A stretch of DNA of 9,176 bases from Rhodospirillales bacterium (GTDB lineage: Bacteria > Pseudomonadota > Alphaproteobacteria > Acetobacterales > Acetobacteraceae), in assembly GCA_015654825.1 (NCBI GenBank), contig JAATGE010000039.1, positions 1 to 9,176 of the forward strand, written 5' to 3'. Made by a program: the position numbers and the translations under genes. Below the pieces are notes generated by a model. That model was not told where the DNA came from. It did not search any database and saw only the letters and a list, made by a program, of their open reading frames with translations. This document shows, in pieces, positions 1-6,400 of the stretch (positions are counted from its first letter, which is position 1; the number at the start of each line of letters is the position of its first letter).

Positions 1-831
1 GACGCGCTGGCCGGCGCCGCACGGGCCGTCGGCGCCGAAATCCGCACCGGCACGCGCGTGGATCGCATCGTTGTGCGGGAGGACCGCGCTGCCGGCGTGA
101 TCCTGGCGGATGGAAAAACGATCGAGGCCGGCACGGTCATTTCCAGCGCCGACCCTCGCACGACTTTCCTGAACCTGCTCGGCGTGGAGCATCTGGACAC
201 CGGGTTCGTGCGGCGCATCGATCATTTCCGCCACCGTGGCCTGACTGCCAAACTGCATCTGGCCTTGTCGGGGCCGCCTTCATTCACGGGAGTCGACGAG
301 GATGGCTTGCGTGGACGGCTGATCATCGCGCCATCACTCGACTATATCGAGAATGCCTTCAATCCAAGCAAATATGGCGAATGTTCGGAAGCACCGGCGA
401 TCGAAATCGTGGTGCCGACGGCGAACGATGTTGCACTGGCGCCCGCGGGACACCACGTGATTTCGGCCATCGTACAGTACGCACCTTTCGCGCCAAAACG
501 CGGCTGGGACGCGGCAAGGCAGGTGTTTCTCGATCGCATCCTCGATACTATCGAGGTCCGGGCGCCCGGCTTGCGCAAGCTAATCGTTGCAGCGGAGTTG
601 CTGACCCCCGCCGATATCGAGCGGCTGTTCGGCGTCGCCGGCGGGCACTGGCACCATGGCGAGCTGGCGTTCGACCAATTCTTTATGGTGCGGCCAGTGC
701 CGCACGCGGCACAATACCAGGCCCCTGTGGCAGGCCTTTTTCTGTGCGGCGCCGGTTCGCACCCCGGTGGCGGCGTCATGGGAGTAGCCGGGCGCAATGC
801 CGCCCGGCAGGTGCTGAAAAAGGCCGCATGA
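1..831 (+). CDS. NAD(P)/FAD-dependent oxidoreductase of the CrtI/PYROXD2 type, C-terminal part (5' end outside window)
   Basis: Frame 1 is open from the first base to a TGA at 829-831, giving about 276 residues of a protein whose N-terminus (with the Rossmann FAD-binding motif) lies to the left of the window. The C-terminus carries a glycine-rich block, GAGSHPGGGVMGVAGRNAA, typical of phytoene-desaturase-like flavoproteins and of the PYROXD2 group, where it closes over the FAD. The internal stretch VISSADPRTTFLNLLG also fits this family. These enzymes oxidise varied substrates and the sequence does not fix which one. Only one base separates its stop from the next start, so it is almost certainly co-translated with the GcvT-like gene. 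That pairing suggests (inference) oxidation of an N-methyl amine with transfer of the carbon to folate, rather than carotenoid synthesis. The GTG at 58 is internal, not a real start. Family is confident; substrate unknown. Confidence 0.85.
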   Translation, partial: DALAGAARAVGAEIRTGTRVDRIVVREDRAAGVILADGKTIEAGTVISSADPRTTFLNLLGVEHLDTGFVRRIDHFRHRGLTAKLHLALSGPPSFTGVDEDGLRGRLIIAPSLDYIENAFNPSKYGECSEAPAIEIVVPTANDVALAPAGHHVISAIVQYAPFAPKRGWDAARQVFLDRILDTIEVRAPGLRKLIVAAELLTPADIERLFGVAGGHWHHGELAFDQFFMVRPVPHAAQYQAPVAGLFLCGAGSHPGGGVMGVAGRNAARQVLKKAA

Positions 832-832
832 G

Positions 833-2035
833 ATGAGCGGGACCGAAACCCAGGCTTTCCTGCAGCCGCTGCTGCCCACGCCGTTTCATGCCCGCACCCG
901 CGCCGCAAGCCGTGTGGATCAGTTCGTCCCCTGGGCCGGCTATACAACCGTGGACATCTACACCACGGTCGAACAGGAATATTTCGCGATCCGCAATACC
1001 TGTTCGGTGTACGATCTGACACCGATGGTCAAATACCGCATCACCGGCGCGGACGCGGAGCGTTACCTGAACCGGCTGGTAACACGCGATGTGCGCAAGC
1101 TGAAACCCAACCGTGTCGCCTACACGGTGTGGTGCAACGATGCCGGCCATGTCATCGATGACGGCACGATTTTCCGCCTCGGCGCGGCCGAGTTCCTGCT
1201 TTGCACGGCAGAGCGGCAATTGAACTGGCTGCTCGACAGTTCCATCGGATTTGACGTCGCGGTTATCGAGATCACCGAAACGATCGCGGCACTTTCGTTG
1301 CAGGGCCCGACATCGTGCGGCGTGCTGAAATCAACCGGCCTGGCCGGTGTGGAGCGGCTGAAGTCGTTCGATATCGGGCAGTTCATGCTCGACGATCGCC
1401 CGATCACCGTATCACGCACCGGTTTTACCGGCGATCTTGGCTACGAACTATGGATGAGCCCCTCGGATGCCGAATTCGTGTGGGACCGCCTGATGGCAGC
1501 CGGATCCTCGCGCGGCATCCGCCCGATCGGCTCGCAGGCGCTGAACATGGCACGCATCGAAGCCGGGTTCATTATGCCGAACCTGGATTTTGTTTCGTCA
1601 GAAACGACAGTGCATATCGGTCGTGACCGCTCGCCGTACGAGCTCGGCCTGGAGTGGCTGGTGGATTTGAAAAAAGGTCATTTCAATGGTCGGCGCTCCC
1701 TGGTTGAAGAACAACGAAGCGGGCCACGGCGACGCCTGGTGGGGCTGGACATCGAAGGCAACAAGCCGGCGGAGAAAGCGCTGCTCTATGCGGACCGGCA
1801 TTGCCGGCGCCAGATCGGCGCGATAACCTCCGCCATGTGGTCGCCCACCTGCAAACGCAACATTGCCCTTGCCATGGTGGATGCGCCCTACTTCGATATG
1901 GGTCGGCAATTCTGGGCGGAGATTTACCTGTGCCGCGAACTGGTGTGGGAACGGCGCGTGGCGCGCGCCGTGGTCACCGAAAAGCCGTTCTTTGCACCGG
2001 AACGGCGCAGGCTTACGCCGCCCGGGGATCGGTAG
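833..2035 (+). CDS. GcvT-like aminomethyltransferase (folate-dependent demethylase family)
   Basis: A 400-residue cytosolic protein of the glycine-cleavage T-protein family, which moves a one-carbon unit from an amine (or DMSP in DmdA) to tetrahydrofolate. Visible family signatures are the GHVIDDGTIFRL segment around residues 105-116, containing the conserved Asp pair D109/D110; the LSLQGPTS segment; TGFTGDLGYELW, the classic RTGxTGExGYE block; and ALNMARIEAGF, matching the LRLEAG block. The C-terminal barrel follows. The start at 833 lies one base after the TGA of the flavoprotein gene, with an AAGG ribosome site nine bases upstream. A GcvT domain beside an FAD oxidoreductase recalls dimethylglycine and sarcosine dehydrogenases, where both parts are fused. 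Here they would be separate subunits or partner enzymes. No lipoyl H-protein or GcvP is nearby, which argues against a role in the ordinary glycine-cleavage system. Exact substrate is not determined by sequence. Confidence 0.88.
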   Translation: MSGTETQAFLQPLLPTPFHARTRAASRVDQFVPWAGYTTVDIYTTVEQEYFAIRNTCSVYDLTPMVKYRITGADAERYLNRLVTRDVRKLKPNRVAYTVWCNDAGHVIDDGTIFRLGAAEFLLCTAERQLNWLLDSSIGFDVAVIEITETIAALSLQGPTSCGVLKSTGLAGVERLKSFDIGQFMLDDRPITVSRTGFTGDLGYELWMSPSDAEFVWDRLMAAGSSRGIRPIGSQALNMARIEAGFIMPNLDFVSSETTVHIGRDRSPYELGLEWLVDLKKGHFNGRRSLVEEQRSGPRRRLVGLDIEGNKPAEKALLYADRHCRRQIGAITSAMWSPTCKRNIALAMVDAPYFDMGRQFWAEIYLCRELVWERRVARAVVTEKPFFAPERRRLTPPGDR

Positions 2036-2052
2036 GGGGATGACAAGAAAGA

Positions 2053-2115
2053 AAGGCCAGGGCTCTGCCCTGGACCCGCTGGGGCCTGAGGCCCCAGACC
2101 CCCATCAATTGGGGG
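2053..2115 (+). repeat. Dispersed double-hairpin GC repeat, copy 1
   Basis: This intergenic element holds two perfect stem-loops: CCAGGGCTCTGCCCTGG (2057-2073, 7-bp stem, TCT loop) and CTGGGGCCTGAGGCCCCAG (2079-2097, 8-bp stem, TGA loop). A third weaker stem pairs CCCCC (2099-2103) with GGGGG (2111-2115). Bases 2053-2106 are identical to 9044-9097, and an inverted, slightly different copy lies at 3280-3333. It sits between the aminomethyltransferase and ABC ATPase genes, so it may attenuate or process the transcript. The T-rich end of the element faces the minus strand here, so it is not an obvious terminator for the upstream gene. Confidence 0.9.
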
Positions 2116-2127
2116 CAACACATATTT

Positions 2128-3273
2128 ATGATTAGTGCTCTGCAGCAGGCGCTGGCTGATCGGCCTTGGCTTGATCCGGAGGCGACGCCGCAGATCATCA
2201 TCGATAATGTCAGTAAGACATACGATCACGTTACGGCCGTGGATGGTGTAAGCCTGAAGATCTACAAGGGCGAAATGTTTGCCCTTGTCGGCGGCTCCGG
2301 CTGCGGCAAGACGACGCTGCTTCGCATGCTCGCGGGATTTACCAGCCCCAGCATGGGCCGTATCACGATCGACGATGCGGACATGAAGAACGTGCCGCCC
2401 CACGCGCGCCCGGTAAACATGATGTTCCAGTCCTACGCGCTGTTTCCGCACATGAGCGTCGAGAAGAATATCGGCTACGGCCTGCGCCGCCTGCCGATCA
2501 CCGATGCGGAGCGCAAACAGCGTGTGCATGAGGCGTTGGAAATGGTGCAACTGGGCACACTCGGCGGGCGCAGGCCGCACCAGCTTTCGGGCGGACAAAA
2601 GCAGCGCGTGGCCCTGGCACGTGCGCTGATCCGCCGCCCAAAAGTGCTGCTGCTGGATGAACCCTTGAGCGCACTGGACAAGAAATTGCGTGAGCAGACG
2701 CAGTTCGAGCTGATGGATATCCAGTACAAGGTGGGTGTGACGTTCGTAATCGTGACGCACGACCAGGAGGAGGCGATGGCACTTTCCACGCGAATCGCGG
2801 TCATGGATCGTGGCCGCGTGGTGCAGGTGGGAACGCCGCCCGAGGTGTATGAATTTCCGCAAAGCCGGTTTGTCGCGAATTTTGTCGGCAGCACCAATTT
2901 GTTCGAGTCGACGATTACCGAGTGCACGACCGGCCGCATCAAGGTGCGGAGCGCCGAACTGGACCAGGACCTAATGGTCGACGACCGCGGCCGTTTCAGT
3001 CTCGCACAGCGCGTGTGCCTGGCGGTAAGGCCGGAGAAAATCAGGCTCAGCAAGACGCCGTCGCTTGAGTCGGGGATGAATTGCGTCAAAGGCGTGGTTT
3101 GGGAGCTCGGCTACCTCGGCAATCACTCCGTCTACCGGGTAAAGACGGAGAGCGGGAAACTGATCACCGTCAGCGCGCAGAACGTAAGACGTACATCGGA
3201 ATGGTCGATCGACTGGAGCGACGAAGTCTACGTCACTTTCAGCGCCGACTCAGCAATCCTGTTAGTCTCTTAA
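2128..3273 (+). CDS. potA: ABC transporter ATP-binding protein, PotA/PotG type
   Basis: A 381-residue ATPase that would power an importer of polyamine-like or other small cationic solutes from the cytoplasmic face of the membrane. All nucleotide-binding motifs are intact: Walker A GGSGCGKTT (residues 55-63), Q-loop at Q101 in MMFQSYALFPHM, signature LSGGQ (153-157), Walker B VLLLDEP (173-179), D-loop SALD and switch His H211 in THDQEEA. The last 90 or so residues fit the TOBE regulatory domain (VCLAVRPEKIRL and following). Length matches E. coli PotA (378). The ATG at 2128 is preceded only by a G run (2111-2115) 12 bases upstream, which lies inside the repeat. No permease gene is present in the window; the likely binding protein is encoded at 5216-6322 with a separate promoter. 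Substrate assignment by family name is weak, since PotA-like ATPases serve several importers. Confidence 0.9.
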   Translation: MISALQQALADRPWLDPEATPQIIIDNVSKTYDHVTAVDGVSLKIYKGEMFALVGGSGCGKTTLLRMLAGFTSPSMGRITIDDADMKNVPPHARPVNMMFQSYALFPHMSVEKNIGYGLRRLPITDAERKQRVHEALEMVQLGTLGGRRPHQLSGGQKQRVALARALIRRPKVLLLDEPLSALDKKLREQTQFELMDIQYKVGVTFVIVTHDQEEAMALSTRIAVMDRGRVVQVGTPPEVYEFPQSRFVANFVGSTNLFESTITECTTGRIKVRSAELDQDLMVDDRGRFSLAQRVCLAVRPEKIRLSKTPSLESGMNCVKGVVWELGYLGNHSVYRVKTESGKLITVSAQNVRRTSEWSIDWSDEVYVTFSADSAILLVS

Positions 3274-3279
3274 ATTAAC

Positions 3280-3333
3280 GGGGTCTGGGGCCTACTGGCC
3301 CCAGCGGGGTCCAGGGGCAGAGCCCCTGGCCTT
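3280..3333 (-). repeat. Dispersed double-hairpin GC repeat, copy 2 (inverted)
   Basis: An inverted copy of the repeat at 2053 and 9044. On the plus strand the stems are CTGGGGCC/GGCCCCAG (3285-3292 with 3297-3304, 4-base loop) and CCAGGGGC/GCCCCTGG (3311-3318 with 3322-3329, AGA loop). The second stem is one G:C pair longer than in the other copies, with both sides changed together, and the first has a different loop. It fills the gap between the convergent ATPase and HD-domain genes. The third, weaker stem seen in copy 1 is absent. Confidence 0.9.
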
Positions 3334-3336
3334 TTT
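3305..3336 (+). terminator. Intrinsic terminator of the ABC ATPase transcript, formed by repeat copy 2
   Basis: The 8-bp stem CCAGGGGC-AGA-GCCCCTGG (3311-3329) is followed by CC and a run of five T (3332-3336) on the plus strand, the standard form of a rho-independent terminator. It lies 32 bases after the ATPase stop codon. The T run reaches into the TAA stop codon of the opposing HD-domain gene (3337-3335). Reading leftward, no clear T run follows the stems, so termination in that direction is less certain. Confidence 0.7.
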
Positions 3337-3889
3337 ACTGTCGTTTTTTTGGTGTCTGAAATAATTGGTATACAAGCGGTGCGAAGTGGCTCAGCGGCAG
3401 TGTATCGTAGTCCGGATCAAACGAAGACTGATCCCACTTTTCGCAGAACGAAGCGCAAGCATCGAACCATTCGTGCCCACGCAGTGCCTCCCGCGCATGG
3501 CGGTCGCCGCCGGTGTGATGCGCGTAGTAGTAGGCCTGGAACAGGCCGTGCTGCGCTACGATCCAGGTGACTTCCGGGCGCACATACGGCCGCAGGATTT
3601 CGGCGGCAAAGGCGGCATGGTTGTGGGGGGCGAGATCGTCGCCGATATCGTGCAGCAGGGCGGCCGCGATCAATTCCTCGTCGGCGCCGTCGCGCTCCGC
3701 GCGGGTGGCGGCCTGCAGGGAGTGTTGCAGGCGGCTCACCTGGTAGCCCTGCAGCGAGTCGCCCAGAAGTTCCATGGCCTGCATCAGGCGTTGCGGCAAG
3801 GCGGCCGCATAGGTTTGCTCCAGATCGCCAAGCATGCGGTATTCGTTCGCGGTGCCATGCCTCATTTGGCGGAATTGGACCTGTTTCAT
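3335..3889 (-). CDS. tmpB: HD-domain mixed-valent diiron oxygenase, TmpB-like (C-P bond cleavage)
   Basis: A 184-residue cytosolic protein read from ATG at 3889. The HD-domain oxygenases PhnZ and TmpB use a mixed-valent diiron centre to cleave alpha-hydroxyphosphonates; TmpB releases glycine betaine and phosphate from the hydroxylated trimethylamino compound. Candidate iron ligands are H56 (LQHSLQ), H80-D81 in LLHDIGDDLAP, H91, H114 (AQHGLFQ) and D153 (EKWDQ), in the order and approximate spacing expected from PhnZ. The GYQVSRLQHSLQ block and YYYAHHTGGDRHAREA segment fit the TmpB-like subgroup as I remember it. The start overlaps the stop of the upstream dioxygenase gene (ATGA at 3889-3886), so the two are translationally coupled. 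The frame stays open to 3949, but that extension lies within the upstream gene and is less likely. It could be misread as a phosphohydrolase. Function is inferred from motifs and pairing. Confidence 0.75.
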   Translation of the reverse strand: MKQVQFRQMRHGTANEYRMLGDLEQTYAAALPQRLMQAMELLGDSLQGYQVSRLQHSLQAATRAERDGADEELIAAALLHDIGDDLAPHNHAAFAAEILRPYVRPEVTWIVAQHGLFQAYYYAHHTGGDRHAREALRGHEWFDACASFCEKWDQSSFDPDYDTLPLSHFAPLVYQLFQTPKKRQ

Positions 3890-5013
3890 GGAAGTTTCCG
3901 GCGCAGCACGCGGTACCGGCTGCGTGGGCCGTCCGCATCGATATAGCAACCTTGCAGGTGGCGCAGGCCCGCGCTGGGATCGAAGCCGGTGCGGCCGTGC
4001 AGCAGGCGGCGATTGTCGAACATCATCAGGTCGCCGTCATCGAGGCGGAAACGGCGCTCGAATTTTGAGGATTTCAGCATTGCGTCCAAAAGCCGTCGTG
4101 CCTCATAGAAAAGGTCCAATGTCTGTGACGAGAGTAGCGGAACGAAATCGAGCCGCGGACTGTAATGGATGGCGGCAAAATGGCCGGCGGCATGGAGTTC
4201 GATGAGGGGCGCGTGGGCCACAAGCTCAGTTTCGGCGTCGACGTAGCGAAAGCGCACCGGCGTGCGCGTCAGGATTTCGAACAGCGGCGGGGCTTCGGCG
4301 CGAAGAACTTCGGCGACCGCGAGCCCGTCCACCAGGGTGGAAAGGCCACCAGGCGTGCGGTTGGTAAGGCAGTGCAACAATTGAATGCCCGGCACCGGAG
4401 CGCGATAGGGATTGTCCGTGTGCGGATCGAGCGGCAGGGAAGTGTTGGCCAGATCGTTGGCGTGTGGCACCGAGCGCACATCGAACAGCATACCGAAATT
4501 GGTTTCCCGCGGAAAGCCGAAGCGGCGTGCCACGTCCAGAACCGCGCCGGCTCGCGACGGCACGTTGCAAAGGATGATATAGCCATGAACGAGGAAGTCG
4601 TGCAGCGCGGCTACCTGCACGGCCGCCTCCAGGCAGGTGCGCCAGTCGATGGATCGCGGCGGCGGGCTGGCGGCACTCCATGGTACCGGCGGGGGCAGGA
4701 TTGCGTCGACACATGTCGGTAGCTCGGCGCGTATTGCCGCGGGAGTGAAACAACCTGAGCCGCCATCGCGGAAGGCGACCTGAAACCCGCCGGCACCGGT
4801 TTTCGTGATTTGGGAGATAGTGGCGGCAGGATCGAGATCGGACGGGTTGTAAAGACGCTGTTCCGTCTGCGCATCCAGGCTGGCTGCGTCGCTGCAGCGC
4901 TCGCGCAACCACAGCGGGTGGATGGGCAACGGGTCTGCGTCGGGAAACAGCACGAGCAAGGTGGCGCCGTCCGGCGCGATCGCGATCTCCGGCATATCCG
5001 ATGCGTCTGCCAT
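3886..5013 (-). CDS. tmpA: Fe(II)/2-oxoglutarate dioxygenase, TmpA-like (gamma-butyrobetaine hydroxylase family)
   Basis: A 375-residue cytosolic oxygenase from ATG at 5013. Residues about 10-100 form the N-terminal domain of gamma-butyrobetaine hydroxylases (HPLWLRERC at 32-40), and the rest is a TauD/TfdA jelly roll. The facial iron triad is H198 and D200 in DPHTDNPYR plus H339 in LLHGRTGF; R351 (LRHLQGCYID) should bind 2-oxoglutarate. Blocks GIQLLHCL and GGLSTLVDG are family-typical. TmpA hydroxylates the carbon next to phosphorus in 2-(trimethylamino)ethylphosphonate, and this family is routinely mislabelled as gamma-butyrobetaine hydroxylase. The four-base overlap with the HD-domain gene is the main reason to prefer TmpA over a carnitine-synthesis enzyme. 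The N-terminal domain retains only C40 of the zinc-binding cysteines known in human BBOX1. The frame remains open upstream to 5316, but that stretch is low-quality sequence overlapping the divergent gene. M7 (4995) is an alternative start. Confidence 0.78.
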   Translation of the reverse strand: MADASDMPEIAIAPDGATLLVLFPDADPLPIHPLWLRERCSDAASLDAQTEQRLYNPSDLDPAATISQITKTGAGGFQVAFRDGGSGCFTPAAIRAELPTCVDAILPPPVPWSAASPPPRSIDWRTCLEAAVQVAALHDFLVHGYIILCNVPSRAGAVLDVARRFGFPRETNFGMLFDVRSVPHANDLANTSLPLDPHTDNPYRAPVPGIQLLHCLTNRTPGGLSTLVDGLAVAEVLRAEAPPLFEILTRTPVRFRYVDAETELVAHAPLIELHAAGHFAAIHYSPRLDFVPLLSSQTLDLFYEARRLLDAMLKSSKFERRFRLDDGDLMMFDNRRLLHGRTGFDPSAGLRHLQGCYIDADGPRSRYRVLRRKLP

Positions 5014-5215
5014 GTTTGCCCAGTTCTGCCCCTTGCCGACAGGTCGATTACAGAAGCTACGCCGTGGGCGGGGATGACCCGCCGCGCCTTTCCAATGATA
5101 TAACACGCCCTGCCTGCCGGAGCCATTGTGGCGTTGCAGCAGTGGCTCGGGATGAATAGCATTACTTGGGTACAGTTTGTGGCGCGCCGGATCGGGGCAA
5201 TTGGGAGGTGGGTGC
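5014..5215. promoter_or_regulatory. Divergent control region between tmpA and the binding-protein gene
   Basis: This 202-base gap must hold both promoters. Rightward, TTGCAG (5134-5139) and TAGCAT (5157-5162) are 17 bases apart and give a moderate sigma-70-like match before the ATG at 5216. Leftward, an AT-rich TATATC (complement of 5097-5102) could be a -10 box, but its -35 is poor. An inverted repeat spans 5117-5150 (arms 5120-5128 and 5140-5148). A second short hairpin GGCGGG-GATGA-CCCGCC (5067-5083) would lie in the tmpA leader. Promoter calls are by eye and tentative. Confidence 0.4.
5117..5150. promoter_or_regulatory. Inverted repeat, candidate operator between divergent genes
   Basis: GAGCCATTG (5120-5128) pairs with CAGTGGCTC (5140-5148), with eight Watson-Crick pairs and one T-G position, across an 11-base centre. 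Two further C:G pairs extend it if one base (5119) is bulged. The centre overlaps the candidate rightward -35 (5134-5139), and the left arm lies where a leftward -35 would be expected. It would fall outside both predicted transcripts, so a DNA-level operator is more likely than an RNA hairpin. No protein is assigned; the BetI-like regulator in this window is the obvious candidate. Confidence 0.4.
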
Positions 5216-6322
5216 ATGGGGGCCGCGCGGGCGATCTTGATACGTGGCGGGGTGCTGGCCGCCCTGTGCGGGCCGTGGGCGATGCGGGCGTCTGCGGAGG
5301 ACGCGCAACTGAACATCTACAACTGGGCCGACTATATCGGCAAAGGAACGGTGCCTGCGTTTGAACAGGCCGCTGGCATCAAAGTCGTCTACGACACCTA
5401 CGATTCCGACGCGGGGCTGGAGGCAAAAGTGATGGCCGGCGACTCCGGCTATGATCTGGTGACGACGTCGACGGATTTTTTCAGCCGGCAGATCAAGGCC
5501 GGCGTGTACCAGGTGCTGGACAGGAGCAAGCTGCCGAACTGGAAAAATCTCGACCCCGCCATACTGGCGGTGATCGCGGAGTTCGATCCGGGCAATGCGC
5601 ACTCGGTGCCGTATCTGCGCGGCGTCAACGGGTTCGCCTACAATGTGGATTTGATCAAGGCGCGCATGCCGGATGCCCCGGTGGACAGCCTGGACATGAT
5701 CTTCAAACCCGAACTCATTGCAAAGTTCGCCGATTGCGGCGTCAGCTTCATGGACAATGCCGAGGATGTGCTGCAACTGGCGCTGAACTACTTGCACCTT
5801 GATCCCAACACCCAGAAGCCGGAGGATTTCAAGGCGGCGGAGAAGCTGTTGCTTGCGGTGCGCCCGTACGTGCGCACGTTCGATTCCGAAGGATTCATGA
5901 ATGCATTGCCGAACAAGGAGTTGTGCATTGCAATGTCCTGGTCCGGCGACTACGAAACCGCGTTGGCGCGCGCCAAGGCCGCCGGCGTTACGATCAACCT
6001 AGCCTTCACCGTTCCGCGGGAGGGTGCGAATGTGTGGTATGACGCCTGGCTGATGCCGGCCGGCGCCCCGCACCCGGAGGCCGCGTATCGATTTCTGAAT
6101 TACATGCTGGAACCGAAGGTAATCGCGGACACCACGAACGAGATCCATTACGGCAATGACAATCTGGCGGCCAACGCCTACGTGGCGCCGGACATACTGA
6201 GCAACCCGGCGATCTATCCCACGGCGGCAATGGCCAAACGGCTCTATCCGTCACGCGAGGTCAGCGCCGCCACGGAACGGTTGCGCACCCGCAGTTGGAC
6301 CCGTATCAAGACCGGCGAATGA
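5216..6322 (+). CDS. potF: Periplasmic substrate-binding protein of a polyamine-type ABC importer (PotF/PotD family)
   Basis: A 368-residue exported protein from ATG at 5216, chosen because GGGAGG (5203-5208) sits seven bases upstream and a signal peptide follows at once: RAILIR, a hydrophobic core, then cleavage near ASA-ED at residues 27-28. The frame also opens at TTG 5177, but that start has no ribosome site. The mature part begins AQLNIYNWADYI, the PotF/PotD hallmark. Positions matching E. coli PotF ligand residues (from memory) are kept: W37, D39, Y40, S85, E183, W242, D245 and D276; PotF S38 is Ala here. This argues that the ligand is a di- or polyamine or a close cationic analogue. 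A transport link to the trimethylamino-phosphonate pathway is inferred only from the divergent arrangement with tmpA. No permease gene follows. The 3' end is followed by an AT-rich hairpin element. Confidence 0.9.
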   Translation: MGAARAILIRGGVLAALCGPWAMRASAEDAQLNIYNWADYIGKGTVPAFEQAAGIKVVYDTYDSDAGLEAKVMAGDSGYDLVTTSTDFFSRQIKAGVYQVLDRSKLPNWKNLDPAILAVIAEFDPGNAHSVPYLRGVNGFAYNVDLIKARMPDAPVDSLDMIFKPELIAKFADCGVSFMDNAEDVLQLALNYLHLDPNTQKPEDFKAAEKLLLAVRPYVRTFDSEGFMNALPNKELCIAMSWSGDYETALARAKAAGVTINLAFTVPREGANVWYDAWLMPAGAPHPEAAYRFLNYMLEPKVIADTTNEIHYGNDNLAANAYVAPDILSNPAIYPTAAMAKRLYPSREVSAATERLRTRSWTRIKTGE

Positions 6323-6400
6323 AGCATCCCTTCAGGAGCATAATAGCATTTGAAAATCCCAGTACTGACTCCAACCGACATCGTCGTACACGAAACAATT

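Noticed and set aside
1924..2862. A 312-residue minus-strand frame across the GcvT end, the repeat and the ATPase start
   Set aside because: It is antisense to two clearly conserved genes and crosses the intergenic repeat; composition is His/Arg-rich as expected for a shadow frame.
3365..3946. A 193-residue plus-strand frame opposite the HD-domain gene
   Set aside because: It is the antisense shadow of a conserved gene in GC-rich DNA, with no recognisable domain.
3890..3949. Upstream start for the HD-domain gene giving 20 extra residues
   Set aside because: The extension lies inside the end of tmpA; the ATG at 3889 overlaps the tmpA stop as ATGA, a standard coupled arrangement, and gives the expected length.
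5067..5083. Hairpin GGCGGG-GATGA-CCCGCC in the tmpA leader as a possible riboswitch
   Set aside because: A lone 6-bp stem with no accompanying conserved core; nothing matches a riboswitch class that I can recognise.
5014..5316. In-frame 101-residue upstream extension of the TmpA-like reading frame
   Set aside because: It overlaps the start of the divergent binding-protein gene and its signal peptide, has low-complexity Pro/Arg/Ala-rich content with no family similarity, and family length fits the start at 5013.
5155..6350. The 9-mer AATAGCATT at both sides of the binding-protein gene (5155-5163 and 6342-6350)
   Set aside because: A 9-base match between two intergenic stretches of this size is reasonably likely by chance, and no longer flanking similarity is seen that would suggest an attachment site or duplication.
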